Part shown: one piece after another, positions 23,055 to 33,932 of the stretch
Layout of the letters: every line of letters starts with the position of its first letter
Position numbering within the stretch: position 1 is the stretch's first letter
Assembly: GCA_023213395.1 (NCBI GenBank)
Contig: CM041465.1
Location: 43,531,741-43,595,740, forward strand
DNA length: 64,000 nucleotides
Reading direction: 5' to 3'
Source: Cycas panzhihuaensis
Taxonomy: Eukaryota > Cycadophyta
Notes under the pieces: generated by a model
What the model saw: only the letters and a program-made list of their open reading frames with translations
Told to the model about the DNA's origin: nothing
Database searches by the model: none
Translations under genes and position numbers: made by a program

Positions 23055-23535
23055 ACGAAACTTACCCAACTTATAGATCGAGGCCTCCTCGACATTTTTT
23101 GCTTTTGGACCGAAGTGATTTGAAGCCATCTTGAAGGACTTTTGGCCAGTCTTATAGGCGTGCAGGTTTGGAGGTCTTCTTCCTCAAAATCTCTCAAAAA
23201 TTCGACTTAAATCCCGGTATTAAGTATCTAAACCTTCTCTTGCTATAAATCGAAGAGTTTGAGTGCCTTCTCTGAGATTTTCTCCCATTTTAAGGGATTT
23301 TTCATTAGTTTTTCAAAAAACCTAGGGGCGCAAGTTTGGACATCCGTCCTGTCGTTTCTCTTAGATCAGAGGGAGTTTCTAAAAAATAACACTAGATTCG
23401 GATACCCATTTTCGAGATCTATCAACTGACACCCTTATTTTCTCCATCCATACACTTTGAGTTCCATACAGAAATATGTACAGCCAGCCATACAGCCCTG
23501 CTTTTCCTCTCAAAAATCAAATCCTGCGATTAATC

Positions 23536-24480
23536 ATGGCCTCCTTTGCTAGATCATTGCCTGAGGGTGACAAATTGACTAAAATGAATTTCAGTATTTG
23601 GAAAATTAAGATAGAGGCTCTCTTAAGAGTAAAGCATGCCTGGAAAATCAGCACTGGTGATGAAAAATAGCCCTCTGATATAGTTGATTTGATGAATTGG
23701 GAAGAAAGGAACAACACTTTTGTGCTCAAACTTTCAATCTTTGATCCCCTACTAGTTTATGTGGATGGTGTTAAGAGTGCTCATGAAATTTGGAAAACAA
23801 TGTCCTCCATGTTTTGTCAGAAAAATAAAACCAGAATTGTTGTCCTCAGAAAGGAACTCTACAAGCTTAGAATGAAAGAAGGCCAAACTATGTCTGACTT
23901 CATAGCCAAGTTAACCAACGTCAAAACTGCTCTTCTCACAGTCAGAGACAAAATAACCGACACTGAATTAATACATCTTGTGCTCAACAAATTACTAAAA
24001 TCATTTGATAACATGGTAAATATATTGATAGGAGGAGGGCAAACTGCTACGATGACCTTCGATGTTCTTATAGGTCACATGCTCATTCAATAGCAAAGGA
24101 ATCAAAGATATGAAGAAGACACGAAAGTTGAAGCACTTGTCACCAAACCCCACTTGGGAGGTCGAGGACAACAACAATATAATCTCATAATGCGAGGAAG
24201 AGCAACAACAAACTGCAGAGGTCGCTGGACTGAAGGAAGGGGATGAGGAAGAACGACCCTTAATCTACCACGTGATGCCAAAGTTTGTTTCAACTATGGT
24301 AAACTAGGCCATTTTTCGAGTAACTGCAGAGCCTTCGATGTTTGCTACCATTGCAGACAAACAGGTCACTTTCCATACCAATGTCACCAGAGACGGGCTA
24401 AAATTCAAAAGGGGAAGCAAGCGGCCAAAAATTACAACAGAGAACGAGACTCAACAGAAGAAGAGGTTGAAACGACCTTC
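23536..24480 (+). pseudogene. E4 gag
   Basis: ATG at 23536 (M-A-S-F-A-R-S-L-P) in the same context as the gag starts of E7 and E11. A TAG at 23668 and a TAG at 24091 interrupt the frame, and the Arg/Gly-rich region near 24243 has a further stop. Two knuckles are present at about 24288-24330 and 24345-24390. The first reads C-F-N-Y-G-K, with the second Cys changed to Tyr; the second, C-Y-H-C-R-Q-T-G-H-F-P-Y-Q-C, is intact in its metal ligands. About 315 codons overall, the normal family length. Confidence 0.9.
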
Positions 24481-24760
24481 ATAGCAGCGTTAGTAGCAAG
24501 TGCCAGTGCAACAAAAAATTGGTATGTTGATTCATCACATGACAGGAATTGAGGAATGGTTTGAAATCATCAAACCATATGATCTTAACAAATTCGTGGA
24601 ATTAGGAGACAATTTTCCTCCGCATATAAAAGGAATAGGCTGAATTTCCATAGAAATTGATGGAAAAATTCAGCGAATAGGCAATGTTTTCTTTGTACCA
24701 GGAATGAATAAAAACCTTCTATCAATATCTCAGTTGAGTAAAAAGAAATTGAGCACTGTA
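24481..24760 (+). pseudogene. E4 protease with active-site deletion
   Basis: The sequence before the catalytic site reads N-W-Y-V-D-S and then jumps directly to a shortened histidine region at 24531-24545. Compared with E7 (W-Y-I-D-S-G-A-S-H-H-M-T-G), about 14 bases covering G-A-S-H are missing, and the frame is lost. The later part (L-G-D-N-F-P, V-P-G-M-N-K-N-L-L-S) is recognisable. The protease cannot work without the D-S-G loop. Confidence 0.85.
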
Positions 24761-25867
24761 TTTGATGAAAACGGCCATTGTTACATTCTTGACATGAAAA
24801 AGAATGGTGTTGTAATAGCCAAAGGAGAAAAATGTAATAGGCTTTATAAGATTCTCTCCACTCCTGTGCTGTTGGATAGAGGACCCACGAAATCCCCTTC
24901 TGATGTACATTCACTTGCTGTGACCAGCAATGATATTAATAAAATATGGCATTTGAAGTATGGTCATATCTCCCATGATATATTAGAAATTTTTTTTAAA
25001 TCAAAGATGGTGAATGGTCAGCTTGATATTTCATTTAATTCATTTGTATGCAAATGTTGTATGATGGGGAAACAACACAGGATTCCATTTTCAAAAAGCA
25101 CATGGCACGCACAAGATAAGTTGGATCTAATTCATACTGATTTATGTGGTCTATTTACACCAGTTTCAACGAATGGAGCAAGGTGTTTTTTAATTTTCAT
25201 TGATGACTTCTCCAGAAAAACATGGGTGTACTTTTTGTTTAGTAAATCAGAGGCATTTAATTATTTCAAAGAATTCAAAGCTGAAGCAGAATTGAAAAGC
25301 AACAAGAAAATCAAATGTATTCGTTCAAATGGAGGCGGTGAGTTTGTATCTAATGAATTTCTTCATTTCTATAAGATGCATGGAATCCGTAGACAAGTCA
25401 CAACTCCGTACACACCTCAATCAAACAGGGTAGCGAAGAAAACGAATAGAACAATTGTAGAAACGGCTTGATGTATGTTAAATACTAGTGAAGTCACAAA
25501 GAAATATTGGGCAGAGGCTATACACACAACTGTGTACTTGATTAACAGGAGTCCAACTCAACCATTAGGTGAAGTAACACCTGAAGAGGCATGGCCAGGC
25601 CATAAACCAAATGTAAGTCATCTTAGGATTTTTGGCTGCAAAACGTATGTACATATTCGCCACAAGAAAAGAACCAAGTTAGATAACAAAAGCATAGAGT
25701 ATATAATGGTTGGATATAGCAGTCGATCAAAAGCATATCGTTATCTTGATCCAAAGACAAATAAACTTTATGTAAGCAGAGATATAATATTCGATGAAAG
25801 AAAAAGACTCACTGAGGCTGTTCATCAAAAAATAAACATTAGTGATCAAAGCCCAGAAATAGTTTAG
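24704..25867 (+). pseudogene. E4 integrase with two active-site substitutions
   Basis: Open 24704-25471 and 25475-25867, separated by one TGA. Pre-integrase W-H-L-K-Y-G-H and C-K-C-C-M-M-G-K-Q-H precede the core. The first acidic residue is kept (I-H-T-D-L-C-G). The second is Asn (R-S-N-G-G-G-E-F, codon 25328-25330). The third is Lys (R-V-A-K-K-T-N-R-T, codon 25436-25438). Two of three DDE residues are therefore lost by changes compatible with G to A mutation. The C-terminal T-P-E-E-A-W and V-S-R-D-I-I-F parts are present. Confidence 0.92.
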
Positions 25868-26019
25868 CCAGAAGATAAATTAGATATCACTTATGATAGT
25901 TTTGAAACAAAAAGCGATATTTCAAATGGAAAATCATTTGATACTCAACAAGTAAGTGATTCTAGTATTCATCTGTCTGATACTCAACAAACCAGTGATT
26001 CAAGCATCCATCCAAAAGG

Positions 26020-27110
26020 TGAAGAAACAAGACCACCACAGGAACAAATCTCCAAAAGGGTACCAAAGTGGTATCTCAAAACTCTTGAAGAAATAAGGGG
26101 AGAAGTGTTTGAGCATCAAACAAGATCTCAGAAGCCGCAAGCCCTAATTTGTTATATTGAACCAAATACTTACAAAGAAGCAAGCAATTCTCAAGCTTAG
26201 AAAGTAGTAATGGATGTGGAAATGAAAGCCATTTATAAAAACGAAACATGGGATCTGGAAACACCTCTTGACGATAAACCCATTGTAAATTACAAGTGGG
26301 TATATAAAGTGAAAGAAGAACCAAATGGTGAAATCGAGAAATACAAAGCAAGACTAGTAGCAAAAGGCTACACACAAACAGCTGGAATTGACTATGAAGA
26401 ACGATAATTACAATTGCTTCTCAGAAAGGATGGAAGATTTATCAGATGGATGTTAAAAGTGCATTCCTCAATGGAGATCTACAAGAAGTACATATGTATC
26501 AGCCTGAAGGATATATAAAGGCAGGACAAGAAAATCCGGTTTACAAACTAATAAAGGCTTTATATGGACTTAAACAAGCGCCAAGAGCCTGGTATGCCAA
26601 GTTGGACACATATCTAACTCAAAATGGCTTTCACAAGTGTGAGTCAGATCATAGTTTGTATGTGAAATTTAATCAAGGGCTAACTTCCATCATAGTGGTA
26701 TATGTGGATGACATGCTAATCACGGGAGATGATGAAGACTTGACTGCACTCATCAAGAAGCAATCTGAAAAAGTATTTGAAATGGTAGATCTCATAATAT
26801 TGCACTATTGTCTCAGAATAGAAATAGGACAAAACAATGATTCTGTTATCCTATCACAATCAAAATATGTCAAAAACTTGTTAAACAAGTTTAATATGGA
26901 AAGCTGCAATAGTGTTACCACTACAATGGAAACTGGATGTGTGTTAAACACTGAACAAGAAGCACAACCAGTTGATACAACTTTATACAGACAACTAATC
27001 GAAAGCCTAATTTACCTCACAACTACACGACTAGACATTTCCTATACAATTGGTGTAGTTTCTAGGTTTATGGAAGATCCCAAAATACTTCACTAGAATG
27101 CTGCAAAAAG
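26020..27110 (+). pseudogene. E4 reverse transcriptase
   Basis: 26041-26407 holds the linker (V-P-K-W-Y) and N-terminal RT (N-Y-K-W-V-Y-K-V-K-E-E, R-L-V-A-K-G-Y-T-Q-T). At about 26400 the frame is broken by a deletion that removes the usual T-F-S-P-V-A-K segment. 26446-27096 then reads D-V-K-S-A-F-L-N-G-D, Y-G-L-K-Q-A-P-R-A-W, V-V-Y-V-D-D-M-L-I-T and the thumb. It ends at a TAG (27094-27096) where related copies have Trp. YVDD is intact. Confidence 0.92.
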
Positions 27111-27114
27111 AATC

Positions 27115-27640
27115 TTACAGTATCTAAAAGGAACCATGAATCTTGGGTTAGAATACATAAGGGATAACAATATGTAGCTAACAGGCTTTTGTGATTCCGA
27201 TTGGGCTGGAGATAGAACAGACAGAAAATCAACATCAGGATATTGTTTCTTTCTAGGAACATCCTTAATTTCCTAGAACACCAAAAAGTAGCATACAATT
27301 GCTTTGTCTTCAATAGAAGACGAGTACAAGTCAGTAGTCAACGCAGCATGTAAAGGAATTTGGATCAAACAACTCCTTAAGGACCTTGGACAAGAACAGA
27401 CAATGCCTACTCAGTTATTCTGTGACAATCAAAGTACAAACAAAATGACCAAGAATCTAGTTCTGCATGCAAGAACCAAGCATATAGAAGTGCATCACCA
27501 TTTCATCAGGAAAAAAGTATAGAACAGAGAAGTTGAGCTTCTATATTGTACATCAGAAAATCAAACTGCTGATGTCGTCACCAAACCTCTTGGCAGGGAA
27601 AATTTTGTTAGCTTTAGAAACCATTTAGGACTAAAATAGA
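27115..27640 (+). pseudogene. E4 RNase H
   Basis: Reads F-C-D-S-D-W-A-G-D at about 27187, S-G-Y-C-F-F-L-G at 27235, then TAG stops near 27274 and 27289 (the first at a Trp codon in relatives). It continues in frame 27304-27522 with C-D-N-Q-S and H-I-E-V-H-H-H-F-I-R and ends close to the purine tract. It is of full family length but interrupted. Confidence 0.88.
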
Positions 27641-27658
27641 TAAAACATTAAGAGGGGG

Positions 27659-27862
27659 TGTAAAAGGTAATGTTTTGTCTAGTGTAATGTTTTATCTAGG
27701 ATATCTAAAGTATCTTGTAAGGGTCATGCATCATTGCCCCCTTTCATCTCAGAATGACAAGTGGCACAATCTCATTAAGCAGTTTCCATTGTCCTATATA
27801 CTTTGAAGTGTATTTATAGACTTGCAAATGATCAATAAAGACACGAGAGAATCCTTTTGACA
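27659..27862 (+). repeat. E4 3' LTR
   Basis: 204 bp, partner of 22639-22845. It is preceded by purine tract ATTAAGAGGGGG (27647-27658) and followed by target copy GTTTT. Confidence 0.95.
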
Positions 27863-27868
27863 GTTTTA

Positions 27869-29402
27869 AGTAGTCCATCTACTATTGGTATTTGTTTTCT
27901 TATTTCTTCTTAGAATATATAAAATCGATAGTTAATCATTTGTTAACTATGGTTTACAGGAAGAGTTGCAACTATCAATTACCCCTCTTGAGAATCAATG
28001 CAACAGATAGAATTTAAACCTGGTTTTAAGTGTTATAAATCATCATTTAGATGAGAGCATTTTTCTCTATTCTTTTATCATTAATTGAGGTTGTGAGAGA
28101 ACTTTGGTTAATGGTACTTTTTTCATAATATATTGTGATTTTGCCCATTCATTGTGTCATGTATTGATTTATATTAATGTGTAAACTGAATGGAGAGAAA
28201 GTGGAGAGGCATAATGAATGTGTAAAATTTTATCGTCAACTAGAAAGGGTTACTGACATGGATTTACAATGTAGGTTCGTTCCCTTACGACAATAGTTTT
28301 GTTGCCTACTTTGAACTTGGTGTGTCTTCCAAAACATAGAGCATTAATCAAAGGAAACAAATCCATAAATACAAAAATCTAAATTGTTAGAAGTAGATAA
28401 ACAATAATCTAAGGTGGGAAGTATAAAAACAAACCCCCCTAACTATGCTAAACATGACTTAACTACACACTAGCATAGCAAGGGGCCCTCTAAAACTATC
28501 GTGGGCAATTTAACGCTGCCGCATGAAACAACGAAAATGAGTATACAGAAATGGAATAAGGAACAAAATGTGGAAGTGAGTAGATTAACTAGAATAAAAG
28601 CATTAAGATGACTATTGAAAAAAGGAAAGGCCCAAAAAAGGCATTCCCAAAAAGGGCAAGGAAAAACGAAAGCCAAAAAGGTAGAGCAATCAAGCAATTA
28701 CATAGTCAGGAACGTGGAATTGAGAGTGGAAGTAGATACAGATACAACAATTTTCCAAAATCCAAGATACGAGGATTAAACAAAATTAGGGTTTTCAAAT
28801 ATATATATATGAAATCATAAATATATGCATAATATGCCTCCAAAAGACTCCAACACCAAGTGCCTACACCTCTAAACCTACAAAAAACAACAACAATGAT
28901 GGTGCCCACTTGTGAAAGAAGGCTGCTCACAAGCCAAACAAGATGCCCACGAGCGAAGGAAGATGGCCATTTAAAGAAGAAGATTGCCCATAAGCTAAAC
29001 AAAGTGCCCACAATCTAAAAAATGATGCCCACCAACTAAACAATGCTACCTACATTCAGAACTAATTGTTCACAAGCAAATAGTTGCCAACAACCTCCAC
29101 AAACACCTACACAATAACACAAAGAATGGTTGCCAATAAGAAATTGTTTCTCAATTTTGTTTTGGTACAGAGGCAAAAGCTCTAAGTAGAAAGAAACAAT
29201 CCACAATTGCTCAAACAATAGGCTAATGCGGGCCCTTGTTTTTTAATTGTCTTTATTTTAGATTTTTCTAAAAGAGAAAAAAGTCTTTCGTGGGTTGTAT
29301 CCACCTAAATTATTCTCAAATGTGCCAAAATATTGCCAGTATTCCTAGTCATAACCCTCAATCCAAGATGTATTCAATATGGATATAGCCTACTAAAGGG
29401 CC
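27869..29402. other. Non-coding interval between E4 and E5
   Basis: No ORF with recognisable motifs occurs on either strand. The first 15 or so bases continue the 197 bp repeat. A purine-rich AAAAGG-type stretch lies at about 28612-28685, a TA microsatellite at about 28797-28811, and a 20-21 bp minisatellite at 28901-29080. Confidence 0.6.
28901..29080 (+). repeat. Degenerate minisatellite, 20-21 bp unit
   Basis: About eight or nine successive units follow the pattern GATGCCCACNAGCNAAACAA, for example GATGCCCACGAGCGAAGGAA and GATGCCCACCAACTAAACAA. Units vary by substitutions and 1 bp indels, so the array is old. A short + strand frame crosses it but has stops. Confidence 0.6.
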
Positions 29403-30222
29403 TGTTGACTTCTAGATTTCACACCCCTTATGAGATCAATGCACTTGTCAAGGTAACACAGGTTGTAATCTAGTTTAGGATATAGTCAACATAATCATCA
29501 CACAGATTTATTCACCATTCCACACAATTATGTCACAGTTTACACACAACAATACAGTAATCAGCACATATTCAGCCATTCATCCTCATAACATACATAG
29601 AATCCACATTTCCACGTAACTCTTTATTTTATTAAGCAATAAGTTCTTGTACAAAAGGTGCTAGAATGCATTCCATGTGCATTCCAGCCACATACACTGT
29701 CGCTGTCACATGCGTACCCGGAAGGTACACATCAATATACACGGCTTCAGTCATCATACATCTTGGTCTCGTATCGACGCAGGTCTGAATACTTGGCTCT
29801 CACCCTAGCCAAATGGTCCCTTTGGAAGCTCTTAAATGTGCCTTCTTTGTGCCTTTTGGCTGAAGGGTTATGACTGTCTGTCATAACCGCATTCTTTCGA
29901 TCACAAGCGTACCTTTTGCTAACCATTGGTTAATCACCTTAACCACTGTCTTAATCCACATGCGTGCATGCGTGCGTCGGCGTCATCCCGGTATTCTTCC
30001 GTCGGGTTACGCCATGCGTGCCTTTTACCGCTTGCATTACAGCCGAGGTACGTATCTGTGTTACGTACCTTCTTAGGTACGCACCTGTCATACATACCCA
30101 AAATGCTGACCTTTTCGTCTTTCTACTATGTGCGTACCTCCATACGGTCCGTACCTGCACATCCACGGTTACCCAGCCTATCTCTGGTCCCATAGCCCAA
30201 CGTGTCACAATATGCCCCAACA
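29403..30222 (-). repeat. E5 3' LTR
   Basis: 820 bp, TGTTGACTTC to GCCCCAACA on the + strand, matching 39546-40367. It has a CpG- and GTAC-rich segment at about 29960-30180. It is preceded (minus strand) by GTTGACCCGGGATAGA, the end signature shared with E6, E10 and in part E8. Confidence 0.93.
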
Positions 30223-30307
30223 TCTATCCCGGGTCAACATGATGGGTTTGAGCATCCTTGCTCAACAAAAATTTCAAAATTTTGGGGTATTCCTCCCCCT
30301 CCCTTTC

Positions 30308-31393
30308 TCAAGGTTGCTCCCGCGGCCGTTGTTCTGTTGACGTAGCCAAAATTTCTTCGTTTATTTGGGTAAGTGTGGCAATTATTGCGTCATTTTCTTT
30401 AATTTTTTCCTAAAGGGCTACTATCTCTGCCTTGTACACTTCTTCCATTTCTTTGATTAGCTGGATGATCTGGCATGATTTATTGTCCGATGGAGGTGGT
30501 GCTGATGTTTCTCCCATCTCCATTACAGGCGAAAATTCTTCCCATTCTTCCAAGGAAGGTTCTATTTCTTCTGCCTCTTCTGGTTCCTCTTCATCTTTCA
30601 TTCTTTTGCTACTTTTCCGTTTGCTTAGCCCAATAAGGAATGGGTGTCCCGGGGGTTTGCTGTAACCATTTGAGAACTTTGCTCATTTGCTTTTGAATCC
30701 TTTTTTCAATTCTTGATCTTGTGTAGTGTCTGGAAACTCAGTCACCCACTGTTTAATAAGTGGTTCTTTTGAAGAAGTAGTTGTTTTTGTTAATTGTATG
30801 TTTGGACATTGATAAAATAAAATGGCTAACAACAAGGAAGGATGACGAAAAGGATGTGTCATTATTTCTTGAATCTGCTGCCTCATGTTATCTGCTAGGA
30901 ATTGTAACCAATCCAACTTCTCCCCATCCCGGATTTTTAATAGTATTGGCACCATTCCCCTTGGAATGTATGTGTATTTCCATTTAGATAAAATCCTGGG
31001 ATTGATGACTTTTGTTATCCATTGCAATCTGACATCTTTTATATTTGCCACACGAATTCCTCCTGAGGTAAGTTGTGTGTTTTCCTAACAGAATTCTTTC
31101 AACCATAGCTCACGATCCACTTCTGATCTCTTGGTAGCCGTGGGAACTTCCCCTTCATTTGGAAGTCCTGTTATCAAATGAATTGTCTCTGCATCTAACT
31201 TGATTTTCTTCATATCTTTTTTCAGTTCCATTAAGATGTTTTCCATAATTTCTTGATCATAATAAATAGGGTTACAGTATATGTATTCTCCCCAACCGGC
31301 CTGCTTAATTTTGGTCTAAAATTGAGAAGGTAATGCTTCTAGGTCTTTCTTCAATTTCGGTAGAAAAGTCTCCTGACACCCTGTTGTTCTCAT
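30308..31393 (-). pseudogene. E5 3' ORF, unrecognised conserved retrotransposon protein
   Basis: ATG at 31391-31393 (M-R-T-T-G-C-Q-E-T-F). The frame runs about 360 codons to a TGA at 30308-30310. It is interrupted by TAG at 31316-31318, 31085-31087 and 30410-30412 and by TGA at 30683-30685. No frameshift is needed. The middle is hydrophobic and structured (Y-I-P-R-G-M-V-P-I-L, H-P-S-L-L-L-A-I-L-F). It is followed by a basic stretch, then an acidic Glu-rich segment, then a heptad-like tail (K-E-N-D-A-I-I-A-T-L). E10 carries a homologue. It sits where env-like or extra ORFs occur in some plant gypsy elements. I do not recognise the family and assign no function. Confidence 0.65.
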
Positions 31394-31609
31394 GATGGGC
31401 TATGGAATTTCAGAGATAAACTGAAAATAACCTAGGAGTACAAATGATAACACTACGTGCGTACCTTTTTCTAGTATGGTTGTTGTTTTCTTGAGGTCTT
31501 CACCTGGTTTTGGCACTGGATTTTGTCCTCCTACTTCCTTGAATCACAAAGGTTCTTCTTGGTTGCTTGTTATTGTGAACTCGAGCCGAATCGTCCTCTA
31601 TTTTCCATT

Positions 31610-31926
31610 GTGTATCGTGCAGGAATGCTTGCAGGTACGTAGTATATATTTTTGTCTTATGCAACCCTTTTGTTCTGTGCGTACTCGACTGCATACTTTT
31701 CAGGTACGTATAGTGTAAATTGGTTAACTTATTCACTTTTTTAACTGTGCATACCCAACAACGTACTTTTCTGGTACGTATAGTGTATTTTGATTTATTT
31801 TACACAGTGTGTACCTGGTAACATACTTTTTTGGTACGTATAGTGTATTTTGACTTATTTTACACAGTGCATACCTGGTAACATACTTTTCCGGTACGTA
31901 TAGTGTATTTTGACTTATTTTACATC
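31610..31926. repeat. 60 bp tandem repeats in E5
   Basis: About five units are spaced 60 bp in the best part (unit starts at about 31745, 31805 and 31865). Each contains GGTACGTATAGTGTATTTTGA and then TTATTTTACA. They lie between the gag end and the 3' ORF. A related array lies in the same relative place in E10. Confidence 0.85.
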
Positions 31927-33836
31927 ATGTAATCTGGATGTAACTTCGAAATCGATTTATCTCCGTCTGTGGGTTTGGATACCCCTCTTCTTCCTTCTCT
32001 TTTTGCCTTTTTTGGAGTTTTACATTTTTGCTTTCTAGTATGATTGTCATTAAGTTGGTGGCTTTTGCTTTCCCCTTGCAATCCTCCGTTTTATGTTCAC
32101 TAGGCCCACAATTGTTACATATGAACGGTTTTTGTTCGTATTCTCGCTTGGTTGGACATTCGGATTTCCAATGCCCAAATTGTAAGCATATGAGGCATCT
32201 TCCCATTGGTTGTTTCTTCCTTGAGGACTCCTGTGTACTCCTCGTTGTGTATATATTCCGAGGTGGGTTGCCTCCTCTTCCCCTACCTCGTCCTCTATAC
32301 GATTTTCCTCTTGGGTTGTAAAAACAATCCTTTGTCATATGAGTATCCACATCGCATATGTGGCACCATTTGTCCCTTTGATGCATTGCACTATTCTTCG
32401 AATTAAGTTCACATTCTTTTGTCGTGTGCGAACTTTCTTCGCAGATGTGGCACCATTTTTCCACTCTGAATTCATGGTCCTTCTTTTTCTTTGTCATTTC
32501 CTCCTCTCTATTATTCCTTATTTTCAATCTTGCCACTTCCTTCCTCAGAGCTTCTACTTCCGATTCCTCTTCTGATACTCCCACCGCGGAAGGGTCGGTT
32601 ATCTTGATTCTTTAATTTCCCTTATCTCCTCTTGTAATCTCAATAGGAGGGGGTCGTGTCCTCCAGCCTGAGCATCCATCTCCATCTCGAAATCGAGTGC
32701 TAAATCCTGGGCATTCTTGAATGACTTCAATGGATGTGCATGTATCATGGCTCTCAACTTTTCATTTAATCCTCTGACAAAATAATTTTTCATATTGTGA
32801 TCTGTCACGGTTTCATTGATCATGTTGGCCGTAATGATTTTCATCCAACTAATACAGGTCAACACCGATTCTCTGGGTCTTTGTTTGATTTCCCTGAGGG
32901 CAATTTCCACTACTTCGTTATTTCGGAACTTTTGAAATCTTTCTTCAAAAGACTTTTTTATGTTGGCCCATGATTCTTTCTTGTCCAACTCCTTGTACCA
33001 GGCCAGTGGTACTCCCCTCAATGTACAAGCGAATCTGGCTTTTATCTCATCTTCATCCGTAATTTTCTTCACCTCAATCAAATTTTGGAACAAATATGCA
33101 TGTTCAGCTGCATCTGAAGTGTCGTTGAAGATCAATTTCCCAAAATCTCTGTAGTCCTCCATCCTGGGAGATTGTACCAATGTCCCACCTAGTGGTGATT
33201 CTTCCCCGTTTTCCTCCTCACTGGATTCTATCTCCTCTCCTTCACCCTTTTCTTTTGGGGATGTGTTTGGAGTGCTTACTGCAATATTATCCTTCCCAAA
33301 TAATGGATTCTTAAATGGGGTCTTTAGATGTATAGGTTCTAACACACCTAGCACTTGTACTGTCAATGGTGTAACCGTTATGTATGACTGATTAGACCCT
33401 CTGTCTGATGAATCTTCAAAAAGATGCCTTGTTAGCTTGTTTTCCCAATATGCCGAGGGACCTTCCTCTGCCTTTTTCTCGTTGTCACTTAGGTCCTTCG
33501 AGGTGCCTTCCACAGGTATACTCTCCTCCTTCGTTAGAGTGTCTTTATGTTCCTTATCCACCTTTGGTTTTTCTTCATATCCCGGGCTAAACAGGTCATC
33601 CTTGATTGGGGTTGGTATTAGTACCATTTGTTCACCATTGTTTCCCTCTCCTTGTTCCTGAGGTGTCTGGGCTCCACTTGTCTCAGATTCTTCAACGGAC
33701 TGTCCCTTAGTCTCGTTATTCTGCGATCTTAGTCTTCTTTTGACCACCGTAATGCTCTCTGTCTACTTGTTTCTTTCCCTTTAGGTGAAGTATCATTTTG
33801 TGGCTCTTCCGCCTTTGAAGGCCTCTTAGGTGGCAT
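31927..33836 (-). pseudogene. E5 gag with four CCHC zinc knuckles
   Basis: ATG at 33834-33836 (M-P-P-K-R-P-S). A frameshift near 33750 and another near 32590 separate three otherwise long frames. The acidic N-terminal half is low in complexity. The retrotransposon gag core follows (L-R-G-V-P-L-A-W-Y-K-E-L and F-E-E-R-F-Q-K-F, about 32880-33010). Four CCHC motifs then lie at about 32409-32453, 32310-32352, 32150-32195 and 32083-32125: C-H-I-C-x4-H-x4-C twice, C-L-I-C-x4-H-x4-C, and C-N-N-C-x4-H-x4-C. Most gypsy gags carry one or two. The capsid protein would package RNA. It ends shortly before the 60 bp repeats. Confidence 0.88.
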
Positions 33837-33932
33837 CGAAAGGTCCCCTAGCAGTCGGAGGCTTAGTTACAGCTTGCCATCACGACAACAGCCAGGGTCC
33901 TCTGTCCTTTACACATTCCCCCTTGTGAAACT

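Larger units (their letters stand above)
22639..27862 (+). mobile_element. E4: Ty1/copia element
   Basis: It is 5224 bp with LTRs 22639-22845 and 27659-27862 and a perfect target duplication GTTTT (22634-22638, 27863-27867). The primer site, gag with two knuckles, protease, integrase, RT, RNase H and a purine tract (ATTAAGAGGGGG) are in copia order. The LTRs differ at roughly 14 places by eye, so this is older than E7, E9 and E11. It is closest in sequence to E7 and E11. Confidence 0.96.

Noticed and set aside
28901-29080. CRISPR-like array
   Set aside because: Units are directly adjacent, diverged and lack spacers, and the DNA is plant; it is a minisatellite.
29870-30340. Several Cys/His-rich + strand ORFs of 68-92 codons
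   Set aside because: They lie in the GC-rich part of the E5 LTR, in several frames at once; they are products of composition, not a protein.
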